A DNA stretch of 64,000 nt, from NCBI GenBank assembly GCA_029948255.1, contig JALIZF010001487.1, positions 141,001 through 205,000 on the forward strand, given 5' to 3'. Positions 55,901-64,000 of this stretch are shown in pieces (position 1 is the stretch's first letter; every line of letters starts with the position of its first letter). The position numbers and the translations under genes are program-made. This stretch comes from Telmatactis stephensoni (lineage: Eukaryota > Cnidaria > Anthozoa > Actiniaria > Isophelliidae). The notes beneath the pieces are model-generated. The model saw nothing but the letters and a program-made list of their open reading frames with translations, was not told the origin of the DNA and searched no databases.

Positions 55901-56010
55901 AGGGCCAGTGCCTTTAACTATTCATTATATTTTTTCTTTTTTGTTACAATCTTATTTTAAACATTATGGGCACAAATAAAGATGTTGTTGTTGTTGTTGT
56001 TGTTGTTCTT
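52980..56010 (+). mobile_element. 5'-truncated LINE with (GTT)n tail
   Basis: Endonuclease sequence begins partway through the domain (SNAGGVGFYVRHDLNF from about 52,998), and the element ends in GTTGTTGTTGTTGTTGTTGT at 55,983-56,008 after an AATAAAG. The 3' UTR is about 330 bp with a TG-rich zone near 55,715-55,745. Different family from the LINE at 37.8-41.4 kb (protein and tail both differ). Confidence 0.8.
53062..55659 (+). CDS. LINE ORF2 (endonuclease C-terminal part plus reverse transcriptase), open
   Basis: An 865-codon open frame; in phase it extends upstream to about 52,980 without a start, so the ATG at 53,062 is simply the first internal Met after 5' truncation. Endonuclease: GVVYRHPNS, LFMGDFNIDLL and DLTDHLPNFI (GDFN and DH catalytic blocks). 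RT: LSNYRPISLLSVFDKLLEKL, GIFLDFSKAFDTVDH (motif A), CGIPQGSVLGPILFLIYIND (motif B) and LFADDANLF (FADD, motif C). The C-terminal domain has YALIYPYLIYGILTWGNTY and ends KFNIRFTGSSIWNSID. Jockey/CR1-group style. No stop or frameshift, so a young insertion, but it cannot be autonomous without the N-terminal endonuclease part. Confidence 0.9.
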   Translation: MSNTDFEMLWIEIVFTGQPNLICGVVYRHPNSNLDNFMDLFSSIIEKIHQENKLCLFMGDFNIDLLKSETHFESENFINILGSYFFQPHILQPTRITSHSATLIDNIFFNSIEHFVISGNIAYDLTDHLPNFIIVNRLTEISPNINLYRRDYSNFNEDKFVEEVKLVEWQKLLCSEMDPSSMFTRFYNKLSLIIDKHIPIRQMTKKELKFHSKPWISTGLKNSIKVKNKLYRKYLKTKSTYYHCKFKSYRNRLNHLLKISKRLYYNNYFLQNTKDSKRIWNGIKKIVHFKSKNSHNINKIIENDTVITEPKEIADAFNNYFSTVGVNLADKIEDVDKSPMDYLKTPIPTSFYVFPVDAPEIEREISCLKDNKSTGPFSAPIKVLKLIKNIISHPLEMLFNISFSLGIVPSSLKTSNVIPIYKKDSQYSLSNYRPISLLSVFDKLLEKLMANRLVTFLEKNNLLFGNQFGFRSNHSTDYALLSIIDKIQTAIDDSDYSCGIFLDFSKAFDTVDHNILINKLDYYGIRGTTKNWFISYLSNRQQSVTINNSKSDLVTISCGIPQGSVLGPILFLIYINDFHLCSTLFDFNLFADDANLFYRHKNLNVLQQNINSELINIHVWLCANKLSLNIEKSNFVLFHARQKKITINFELKLNNKKLKQEESLKYLGIFIDSNLSWKFHIKYISKKIKRNVGILSKLRYYVDTDILVNLYYALIYPYLIYGILTWGNTYPTTLQPIFILQKKVVRLVTFSAFDAHSSPLFKSLNIMKLHDLVEYCTAVFMYKFKNDILPTIFDRFFTSVKQIHNYNTRSATRDHFYLPKIRTNYGKFNIRFTGSSIWNSIDDSVKMMSMKKFKCNIKSKFLEFY

Positions 56011-57660
56011 TTCTGCCTTTTTCAGTTAAGGTAGGTATTTTAATAACAATTTAGCAACGTTCATAAACATATATTTAATCGCACGTGCTTTCAGCAATTT
56101 GAATGAGTAGAAATTTTTTGCCTTTTCAATTAATAATAACAAACTTTTTCTGACTTTTTCAACTAATAATAGTTAATTTAAGAGCGTCTGAAAGATGAAA
56201 TCACTTAGTGACATTGGTATTAAACTGGCATTTCAAACTGTTTGAAATGTCTGTTTGAAATGCCGGGACTAAACATGTTGTTTATGTTATGAAATCCTCG
56301 GTGCTAGAGTTATACTGATTTCTGAGAGGAAATTGCAGCTGTTGTTTGAGCTTAAAAGGTCCAAAAATAGTGAAAAATGGGTGATATTTACAGAGAGTAT
56401 AAATTTGATTTACTTGATTACACGAACTAACTTTTAGCGAACAAAAAGAATTTTCTAACATTTTAATTTTAATTTTTTGTGCTAAAGTACTTGCATTTTA
56501 TGTAAACACATAAAAAATGACATTTCTGTGCTTTTTTGCCAGCGGGAATAAAAAAAGGTGCAATTAAGGACTCAGTTTTCCTTCATGCTTTGTTCTAGAA
56601 AATGGCGTCCGTGCACATTGCACAGTGAGCATAGATCATGCCAAACATGTGCAAGTTTAATTTTTGACGAAATGTTCAGATTTTTTCCAAAGTCACAATA
56701 TATTGTTCCTCTTAAAGTAGGAATCTCAAAACTGAAAACCGTTTTTAAATTGGATGGGTGGAAGTGGAGTTATGAGTTTTCTAGTTTCATGTTTTTCTTG
56801 TGAAAAATTAAATGGTGGGAAAGAAACTCATACAAAATCATTCGGAAAAATATACTTTTGCAAACAACTTTTTTGCTTCAAAATGTTTCGTTGTCATACG
56901 TTGCATGATGAAAGAACTATAAGTAACCTACAATCGTATGTTTTTAGAATTTTAACTTTTCAATGATAAATAGTTGAAAATATTTATTGAAAAACCCTAA
57001 ACGTCATAATGACGTCACATATATTTTAGGATATCTCTAATAAAATCGATATTGATTAAAATCCTTCGTCGTAAATAGTAGATATAGTAATAAAACATAA
57101 CTAAAGATTTTGGATCTGATTTTGCCTCATCTATCATCTGAAATAATTCATTGTACTTTTTCAATGACGTCATCAAAATTACGTCATCAAAACAGTAATT
57201 TCGCTATAACTCTTGCTATAATAGAAAAAATGCCAAATTATAGAGAATGACAACACAAACAAAATGCGGTGCTTTTTTTTAACTTTGTCTTAGGAATAAA
57301 TCTTGGTTAAAATTGGGGTGGGGTCCGTGTGTGTAAAGATCCCTTATGCATATTTTCAGTGATTATTTGTGGTCGTATACAAAGAATGAGATATCAAAGT
57401 TTAAACTCTATGTACAGGAATTCAAATCAACACCAATAACTCAGTGTGAAAACATTGTCTTCATTCTAAAATCTTAAGCTCCCAATTGTGGCTTATACTG
57501 GTCAGCGTGGTGAGGTGAAACGACCCAAGATGTTGTATTCTAACAACTAGAATAAGAAATATTGACAATTTTTCATATATGAACAATTTTTCATATTTGA
57601 CTCATTGACTCATTGACTCATGACTCATGACTCATTTGACTCATATGAACTTTAATCTCT
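56011..57660. other. Non-coding repeats; empty-site paralogue and short tandem motifs
   Basis: 56,292-56,402 (CTCGGTGCTAGAG ... TTTGAGCTTAAAAGGTCC) matches the joined flanks of the DMRT-carrying transposon. 56,960-57,200 has several TGACGTCA or TTACGTCA motifs. 57,595-57,650 repeats GACTCATT about six times. No gene is seen. Confidence 0.5.
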
Positions 57661-57664
57661 GTTT

Positions 57665-57822
57665 TTGAAGAGCCATTGCTCAAGATTTATAACAGATTAA
57701 GCGAGCCAGCATTATTGCAAAGGTGTTTGCCAGGCTACACTAACAATGCCAATGAATCCATCAATGCTCTTGTCTGGAATAAGTGTCTAAAGCATAAATG
57801 GCATGGTACGAAGAGAATAACA
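57665..57822 (+). pseudogene. Mutator-like (PF20700-type) transposase fragment
   Basis: LLKIYNRLSEPALLQRCLPG, YTNNANESINALVWNKCLKH and KRITMAA resemble the 'L-L-x-R-C-x-x-x-x-T-Q-N-x-N-E-S' block of cnidarian and insect Mutator-like transposases. Only this block is present; at about 57,830 the sequence switches to an integrase gene. Confidence 0.45.
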
Positions 57823-57839
57823 ATGGCGGCAAATAAAAG

Positions 57840-58689
57840 CCAAAGGAGTAAATGTCCAAAGGTATAGAATCAGAGAAAGCTTGAAGAGAATAGATGGCGT
57901 TGCAAGAGCAATAAGGACAAGGTGCGCCATTTCAAGAAGGATCTACCATGTCCCTGGTCCAAACCATCTACGGCATATTGATTCTAATCATAAACTGATA
58001 TCATGGCGCTTTGTAATCCACTGATGTATTGATGGCTTTAGTAGAGTTATAATATATCTACGATGTTTTACAGACAACAAAGCTGAAACAGTTCTCCAAT
58101 GTTTTGAAAATGGAGTTCAAGAATTTGGTTTGCCATTGAGAGTGAGAGGTGATCGTGGAACTGGAAAATGTTGATGTGGCAAGGTACATGATTTCAAACA
58201 GGGGACCAAATAGAGGGAGCTTTATTGCTGGTCAAAGTGTCCACAACCAGCGCATAGAGAGGCTGTGGGCCGAAGTCAATAGAGTCGGTTCAGCCCTCTA
58301 TAAGGATATGTTTCAGTTCCTTGAAGAGGATGGAACTTTAGATTCACTCAACGAGTTGCATCTGCTGACCTTGCAGTATGTTTATTTACCTAGAATAAAC
58401 TCTTCCCTGGATGAATTTAGGAATCAGTGGAATTGTCATGGCATGAGAACAACTGGTCATCAATCACCCTTGGCTTTGTGGCATAATGGAATGCTCAATG
58501 TTCAAGATGAATCAGACCTTGTTAACTGGGAGGCATATGGTAATTGACTATGATGACCCACTAACTGATATTGTCACTGACAATGATGTACTAGTGCCAG
58601 AAACAATGGTCACACTAACAGATCAGCAACTTCAGCAGCTAGAGGGAGCTGTTAATCCACTCACTGATGATGGAAACAATGGCAATTAA
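57840..58689 (+). pseudogene. rve-like integrase core gene, C-terminal part, broken
   Basis: VQRYRIRESLKRIDGVARAI leads into a DDE integrase core: HIDSNHKLISWRFVIH (first D), a TGA at about 58,020, [29 protein letters not shown] (second D), a frameshift at about 58,158, then [15 protein letters not shown] (catalytic E). The C-terminal part is open to 58,547 ([16 protein letters not shown]) and, after another shift, ends with an acidic tail at 58,689 (QQLQQLEGAVNPLTDD). This multicopy metazoan family is related to retroviral-type integrases but lacks RT partners. The N-terminal part of a relative lies at 16.8-17.4 kb. Confidence 0.65.
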
Positions 58690-59750
58690 TCATTATTTGA
58701 ATACTTTAAGAATTGTTGAATCCTTCCAACGTTAAGTCACTGGGACAAATTCCAACTACTTTTGTATTTTCTCAACCTACAAAATAGTTAGCATCGTACT
58801 GCATATTAATTTCATAAACTGTATTCCTTTTTTTTTCAATTAACTGGGTTAGTAGAACCTCAATATGGGTATTGTTATTCAGTTTTTCATTCAAAGCTTT
58901 ACCAAACAATAACATAAAAACATACTTGTAACAACAATAGGGTTATGTACAACTTTCAAAAAGCTTGGGAAGTCTGAACCAAGGATGTAATTTGGTCTTT
59001 GAGTGAATACTGGCAACATAAATAGGGAATCTTACAAAATTGAAGTCACTTTTCACTATCCAACATGGCCATGCAACCCCTCTCCCAAATGTAATAAGAA
59101 CAGAGAAGTCAATAGGCCATTTGCATTGTGGCATCATATACTACAACCACCCAAATGCTTTGCCCACTTTTTTGTAGGATATTTAGTGCCAATTGTCTTA
59201 CTATCCTCATGAGGGAGTAAAAATCTGAATAAGAAAGAAAATTTGTAAAGCATTCTGGTAGTTGTAGTTGTAGTGGCACCATAGTGCAAATTGCCTATTA
59301 ATTTTCCTTGGATTTAGTAGCTGTACTCTTTTCTAAGGGTGACAGCTACTGGTAACAAATGCAAGATGGATGTAAAACTTTGAAAAATATGTTTATTATA
59401 AATGTTATTTAAACTGCTAGATAATTAACAGTGAACCAAATTTTCAAACAATACAGAACTGTAAAATACAATAACAGAGTGCACATAATAATATCCTTTT
59501 AGTAATACTTCCTCTAAAAAAATGGTACTACAAATTAGAGTGGTTTTACTCAACCCATGAAAAAAATGTAAACTAAAAGAGCAAAATACCATTATCGTTG
59601 TTCTTGTTTTACTTAGTTTTTGTTTATTTGGGGCAATGGGGGACGTTTTGTTTATTGTGTCAATAATCATTCCAACTCTGAGGTTTGGCATAATGAGCGT
59701 ACTAATTAGCATTCCCCGCGCCGTGACAAGATCAAAGCATTGAAAACAAT
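58690..59750. other. Non-coding stretch
   Basis: No gene recognised; AT-rich. Confidence 0.4.
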
Positions 59751-59978
59751 ATGGAAAAATGTTCGTTTTTAGCTATAGTTGGTGGCCGTTGCAGTTTTGA
59801 CCCGAGAGATAGATCGAAATCAGTGAGCATTGTACCATTAACATGCTGTAACAAAGATATTACGAGCCACAAGTCCATGTTAATGTTTCATGATGTCAAG
59901 GATGAGATGGAATTGATACTCGCAAGAGCTTCCCTCTTTTTGCTTCCTAGGAACATAAATCAAATTATCCAGAAGTAA
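59751..59978 (+). CDS. Possible first exon of an unrecognised gene
   Basis: ATG-led 75-codon frame with two Cys-containing segments (KCSFLAIVGGRC, VPLTCCNKDI) and a helical end (DEMELILARASLFLLPRNIN). A donor-like CAGAA/GTAAAA overlaps its stop. It lies on the same strand 0.3 kb upstream of the unrecognised pseudogene at 60.3-63.5 kb and may be its first exon. No function assigned. Confidence 0.3.
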   Translation: MEKCSFLAIVGGRCSFDPRDRSKSVSIVPLTCCNKDITSHKSMLMFHDVKDEMELILARASLFLLPRNINQIIQK

Positions 59979-62274
59979 AAGTACTTAAGTGTCACGCCAT
60001 ATCCTGCCATATGATACTTGTAATCGAATCTATAAAGGAAGGGGTTGTGCCCAAATAGATTGTAAATTTTAGTCTAGGCGATAAAAAGCAAGTAAAGTCC
60101 TGTGATTATTGCGATTATCTGTGAGTATATTTGGTTGTCCCTGACACCAAAGGTGGCGACCCTGCAAGGACAAAATCATATGGAGTTTCAACAATCTAAA
60201 GCAGTGACATTGCGAGTATAGACAAGTTTGGAACCGAAGAGTTATTCAACACGTGATCGTGTGGTGTGAAGTTACACAGCACTAATGGCTACCGAAGAGA
60301 AAATCGAAAACCGCATTCACTCTGCAAATCCAAGAAAGCGACGCCTGAAGCAGTCCTAAATGGCACTGCAAAAGCAGATTTTTGTGGTGTAAAGCAGATT
60401 TGGGAGCACAGCTCATCAAAATGCCACCAGGAACCCATTGCTTTTTTTAAGAAACAACCAAAATGGCACAGTTGTTTCTCCTCTGCATCCAAAACCGAAA
60501 AATCAAGGAGCCAAAAAAGGAAAGCCCATCTCCTCTTATTTCATCTCCCAGCAGAAGTCTTTAAACTACAAAGGACCTCCGAATTTCAAGAACAAAGGCA
60601 AGTAAAGCAACGTGAAATGTTGTGACCTTTGGGATTCGGAGGTCGTTAAACACTTTGAAAATGATGAAATCATCAGAAGATTGAGTCCAGCTGCCCTTTT
60701 CTGAAAACGTCGTGACAGTGGCATAATCAAGTTTTGTAACCAATCTGGCAAGCACAGCAAATGCGAGTGAACACCCATACACCTGCGACAACTGTTTGGC
60801 ACAATTAAGGGATTTGAAAGACACCCCACAGGAAATCCGGTTCCCTCGAAAGAGTGAAGAACAGACTAGGACTACGTGAATTCAATAAGTGTTATGCGAG
60901 GAAGGGGGAAGTAGCTGATGCACTTGAAGCTGAAATTCAACATAGGAAATTATCTGAGGTGACTACAAAGCAGTTGGTTCAGAGCGTAATGACCCCACGT
61001 GAATGGGAAAATAGTTTTCTTCGATCTTGTCTTAATGGCATGGATCATATAACTTTGTTTCAAAACTCAAGAAAGGTAACAACCACCATTATGTCGACCT
61101 TGTAAAAGATGTAAGTGGCCTTTTTTTAAATCAGCTTGGTCCAGACGATTATACCCTTCTTGCAAATATCTTTGGTCTTCCAAGCAAAACAACTGCAGCA
61201 ACACATTCATCTCAGTCACGATTAGACCCTGGTTTAAATGTAGATATTATCAATCCACGAAAAGCAAAGAACGAAAGGGTGGTCTTAGTTGGACATTCAT
61301 GGAATCCCGATGTTGATAGTTGGTTGGAAGAGGAATTTCCTATTCCTAGAAAGGATCCGTCAAAGGGGGATCTTGATGACTTCAGTGCCATGAAGAGGTT
61401 AGTCGACTCTTTGATATCAAAAGATAGGCTGGCAAAGACTGTCTCTGTGCACAATCTAACAGCTTTGGCAGCTCTTAACAAGCCAACACTAATCACATGC
61501 ATGTGGCCAACAGCAGACAAACGATATAATCACATGCATCTCTTAAAGTACTGGGAGAAGTTAAGGAAAATCTGTCTATATGATGAATCTGGAGGTTTTC
61601 AAAATCCTCCTGTCAATTTGATGGGTTATTCAACAGACTCCACTGGGTTTTCTTTGTCGGCCGCAAAGCACCTCATGACACCATCAAGCAAGGAAATCAA
61701 AGAAGGAGTCCAATATTTAGGTCTTGGTATTCCTGAAGAACGCTTTCTAGCTCCTTATTACTGTTTTTTGCCATCAATTGCATACTTGGACTACGATCAC
61801 GAGCAGAGACCATCGGCAAATCCAGAGTAGCTCACTTAGTTTCCGGAAACTACTGAGATTTTTTCCAGAAAAAAGAAATATTGAGATAATACAAATAAAA
61901 AATACAAATGGAACAAGTTAAAGCGTATTTTACCTTTATTTGTACGCCATTTTGAATTATTTTCACAGGAAACCCACTTTACTTCTTCCCAGGCTCCTTT
62001 TGTAGCCTTTTCAAGTTTTGATGAGGGAGGGGTCCCACAGGAATTTCTAGCGATCACAACGTGTGTGTTCACAGTTTGGTTTCCCTGTTTGAACTACTGC
62101 ACCAGAAATAAAACACCCAGCAAGTAGTTTCCGAAGTGATTCACAGGAAGTAAAACACCCCACAAGTAGTTCACACAGGAAACCCAAAGTCAAACCAAGC
62201 ACAAATTTACCATTCCAACTTGATTCTGATTGGCTAAAATCGCCGTGAAATAGTCCAGAAACTACTGACAAAAG

Positions 62275-62282
62275 TATAAAAG
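62275..62282 (+). promoter_or_regulatory. TATA box with upstream inverted CCAAT box inside the insertion
   Basis: TATAAAAG lies 62 bp before the ATG at 62,337, and GATTGGCT (inverted CCAAT) lies about 48 bp further upstream. The arrangement is a typical short RNA polymerase II promoter. Confidence 0.4.
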
Positions 62283-62336
62283 GGCCAGCCTACCCTGGTG
62301 AGGTTCTCTGTTGCATCAGAGTGCTTCGAACTCGCA

Positions 62337-62432
62337 ATGAAGAAAATTAAACGCATGAGCGAACTTTATTCTTCAATTTTGGAACTGCTGCGATTGAAAT
62401 TCAACGTAAACAAGGAAATTAGGCAGACATAA
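62337..62432 (+). CDS. 31-aa basic small ORF, speculative
   Basis: MKKIKRMSELYSSILELLRL and a short tail, ending at 62,432. Supported only by its position downstream of a TATA/CCAAT arrangement; it could be the first exon of a truncated gene carried by the insertion (a CTCG/GTAAGC donor follows near 62,470). Confidence 0.2.
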   Translation: MKKIKRMSELYSSILELLRLKFNVNKEIRQT

Positions 62433-63560
62433 AGCTCTAAGTTTACGCTTGAGCTAACAGTTTCCTCGGTAAGCTATAATTTCGGTAATAGAGATATTGG
62501 TATTCTTGATTTTTAGTATTATTGACGAAAGCTAATTTGGCCAAACCTGCTTGAGTGTTTTGAGTTCTCATGATTTTGAAAATTCTATTAATGTGCTTAT
62601 TATAGATGCTAATGCTCAAAATATGCAGAGTGTAAATGGTATCATAGGATTTAATGATATAAAGTTTCGGTCGAGTTGGAAACTACTCCGTCAAAATGCT
62701 AGATCCGCCCCTGGAGACTGTTCCTAAAGAATCTGAAATACAAAATGCAAGAGGTAACGTTCTGGAAGGAGAATGGGAAGACTTCTAGGCAGGCAACAAT
62801 TGCTCACCTCCAAGATCTGAAGAATCGCTGTGAAAAGTTGGGGCTGGACTGTGGATTTAGTGCGACAGATTTGCTCCTCATATATTTCTGTGACCAAAAT
62901 TCTGACGCATGTGAAAGGATGTTCACTCTCTGTGTAGGAGATCTTTTGGATGAACACATTCCAGGTTCGCAAGCTACGAGTTTGTACATCTGAGCTGTTT
63001 ATCATTTAGTTCAGCCTTTTTGTGCACCTAACTTTGGAACTCCAGAAGATGTGCAAAAATCAGTTTCCTGTGGTATCAATATCTTGCGCTGATGGAAGAA
63101 GACCATTGAACTAAGTAAAATGCATATGCATGCCAAAAGGCGAGCAAAATCAGACCCATCCAAATGCGGACACTTCTTAACAAGTGGCTGTTATGATACT
63201 GCAGAAATTCTTTTTTCAGCTGCGACAATCCACCAGCTAGCCATGTTTTTACACTTCAAAGAACTTGGTTCCTGATCAATATCAATGCCAAACAATGGCT
63301 TGCAATGGCCGGAGCTCGTGTGAGACCGTCCAGCAATAGAAAGAAGCTGTCATTTGCGTTCAAGAAGAATGAAGGAAAACAGGGTACATATCCTGAGAAT
63401 TATTCTGATTTCAGGAAAGCACAAACTGATGCCTACAAAAAGGGGTAGTAGCTGCACAACCTCTGTTTGAAAAGTATATGCCTGCCGAATGTGTCACCTT
63501 TTTAAAAATAGGCGCTTGTTCAGCGCATGTGGCTACAGCCTTATGGGATAGAAAGAAAAG

Positions 63561-64000
63561 CATCAGTAAAAATGAGATACAGTGCATGTAGTCTCCCTCG
63601 CAGCCATGGTTGAAATACTGGCTATTTACTGTAATTTCTTACATCAGACTACTGAGCGCTTAGATGATTAGTAAGGTTGCTTTTCGTATATAAATTTTTA
63701 AATCAATTTGCTGTGACTCCACAAACATAAAAGTGTAGCTGTCAAACAAATGCCAAAAATATTTTTTCCCTGGAAGATAATGTAACTCTTTTAAAGATGA
63801 ATTTGTACTTGTTTTAATTCTTGATTGTAAGAATTTTCACAGCAAATTTTGCCTCAAGTAAAGTCAATTGATGGAAGAGAATCCTCACGAACTTTTATCT
63901 GTCGGGCTCATACCATGCAATCAGTGGTTAACTCAATATGCCTCTTTGTTGTTGTTTTCTTGACAGACTCTGGTGGTAGTTCGCTTTCCAAAATCTTTTC
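63561..64000. other. Non-coding end of window
   Basis: Nothing recognised; AT-rich. Confidence 0.4.

Larger units (their letters stand above)
61810..62714. mobile_element. 905-bp insertion splitting the pseudogene
   Basis: The coding sequence stops making sense after ...GAGCAGAGA (61,809) and resumes exactly with CTGTTCCTAAAG at 62,718; AGA is repeated on both sides. The insert begins CCATCGGCAAATCCAG and ends CTAGATCCGCCCCTGG, imperfectly inverted (CCAGGGGCGGATCTAG). No transposase. It carries a compact promoter-like segment. Confidence 0.65.
60285..63560 (+). pseudogene. Uncharacterised multicopy-type gene, decayed and split by an insertion
   Basis: Begins MATEEKIENRIHSANPRKRR at 60,285, with frameshifts and stops through 61,100. 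Best-preserved part at 61,085-61,809: NHHYVDLVKDVSGLFLNQLG, VVLVGHSWNPDVDSWLEEEF, a long helical zone, GYSTDSTGFSLSAAKHLMTP and CFLPSIAYLDYDHEQR. There a 0.9-kb element interrupts; the frame resumes at 62,715 with LFLKNLKYKMQEVTFWKENG, LGLDCGFSATDLLLIYFCDQ and later MHAKRRAKSDPSKCG and AATIHQLAMFLHF, with more stops. No known domain is recognised; the style recalls uncharacterised lineage-specific cnidarian proteins. Confidence 0.5.

Noticed and set aside
1..64000. CRISPR arrays, rRNA or tRNA genes
   Set aside because: No direct-repeat/spacer structure and no recognisable rRNA or tRNA sequence was found; the window is eukaryotic. A tRNA scan by program could still find diverged SINE-type copies.

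Overview
This is a window of a repeat-rich, AT-rich eukaryotic nuclear genome. It has spliced genes with GT-AG introns, polyadenylation signals, very sparse coding sequence and many degraded transposons. The mix of families (THAP/YqaJ ISL2EU-type elements, HARBI1-like transposases, DIRS-like retroelement, CR1/Jockey-type LINEs, Tc1/mariner, KDZ-like and rve-like integrase remnants, many MITEs) fits an anthozoan cnidarian, probably a coral. That assignment is an inference from remembered families, not a search result. I see no clear single-copy host gene.

Layout. 0.6-2.2 kb: an open THAP-DDE transposase gene. 2.2-11.2 kb: broken Harbinger-like transposase pieces around unexplained DNA, a possible two-exon gene (6.3-8.0 kb), a 45-bp minisatellite and four stacked palindromic MITE-like repeats (9.0-10.7 kb). 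12.1 kb: PB1-like pseudogene. 12.67-15.07 kb: perfect 1,198-bp head-to-tail duplication of a dead mariner-like copy. 16.7-21 kb: remnants of an integrase, a DIRS-like element, a HARBI1-like gene and a KDZ-like transposase. 25.2 kb: Gag-like remnant. 26.3-31.9 kb: a decayed ISL2EU-type transposon with convergent THAP-transposase and SAP/SWIM/YqaJ nuclease genes. 33.8-35.9 kb: a TIR element with a 9-bp target duplication carrying a broken RecQ-like helicase, with a second element nested in it. 36.9-41.4 kb: HARBI1-like remnant and a decayed LINE. 43.9-45.2 kb: a foldback element with about 590-bp arms and a 7-8-bp target duplication. 47.9-52.3 kb: the key element (below). 53.0-56.0 kb: a 5'-truncated LINE with an open 865-codon frame. 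57.7-58.7 kb: Mutator-like fragment fused to an integrase remnant. 59.7-63.5 kb: an unrecognised gene-family pseudogene split by a 0.9-kb insertion.

Most interesting: at 47,926-52,297 a 4.37-kb element has matching terminal inverted repeats starting GAGTGCATTTAGTAAAAGC and TA on both flanks. It carries two convergent, open genes: a 335-aa Tc1/IS630-type DD34E transposase, and a two-exon 334-aa DMRT-like protein with a DM zinc-finger domain (all eight zinc ligands present) plus a DMA/CUE-like segment and a C-terminal zinc-ribbon-like motif. It also has about five 90-bp subterminal tandem repeats. A Tc1/mariner-type transposon carrying a doublesex/mab-3-type gene is something I do not know to have been described; whether it is new needs a database search.
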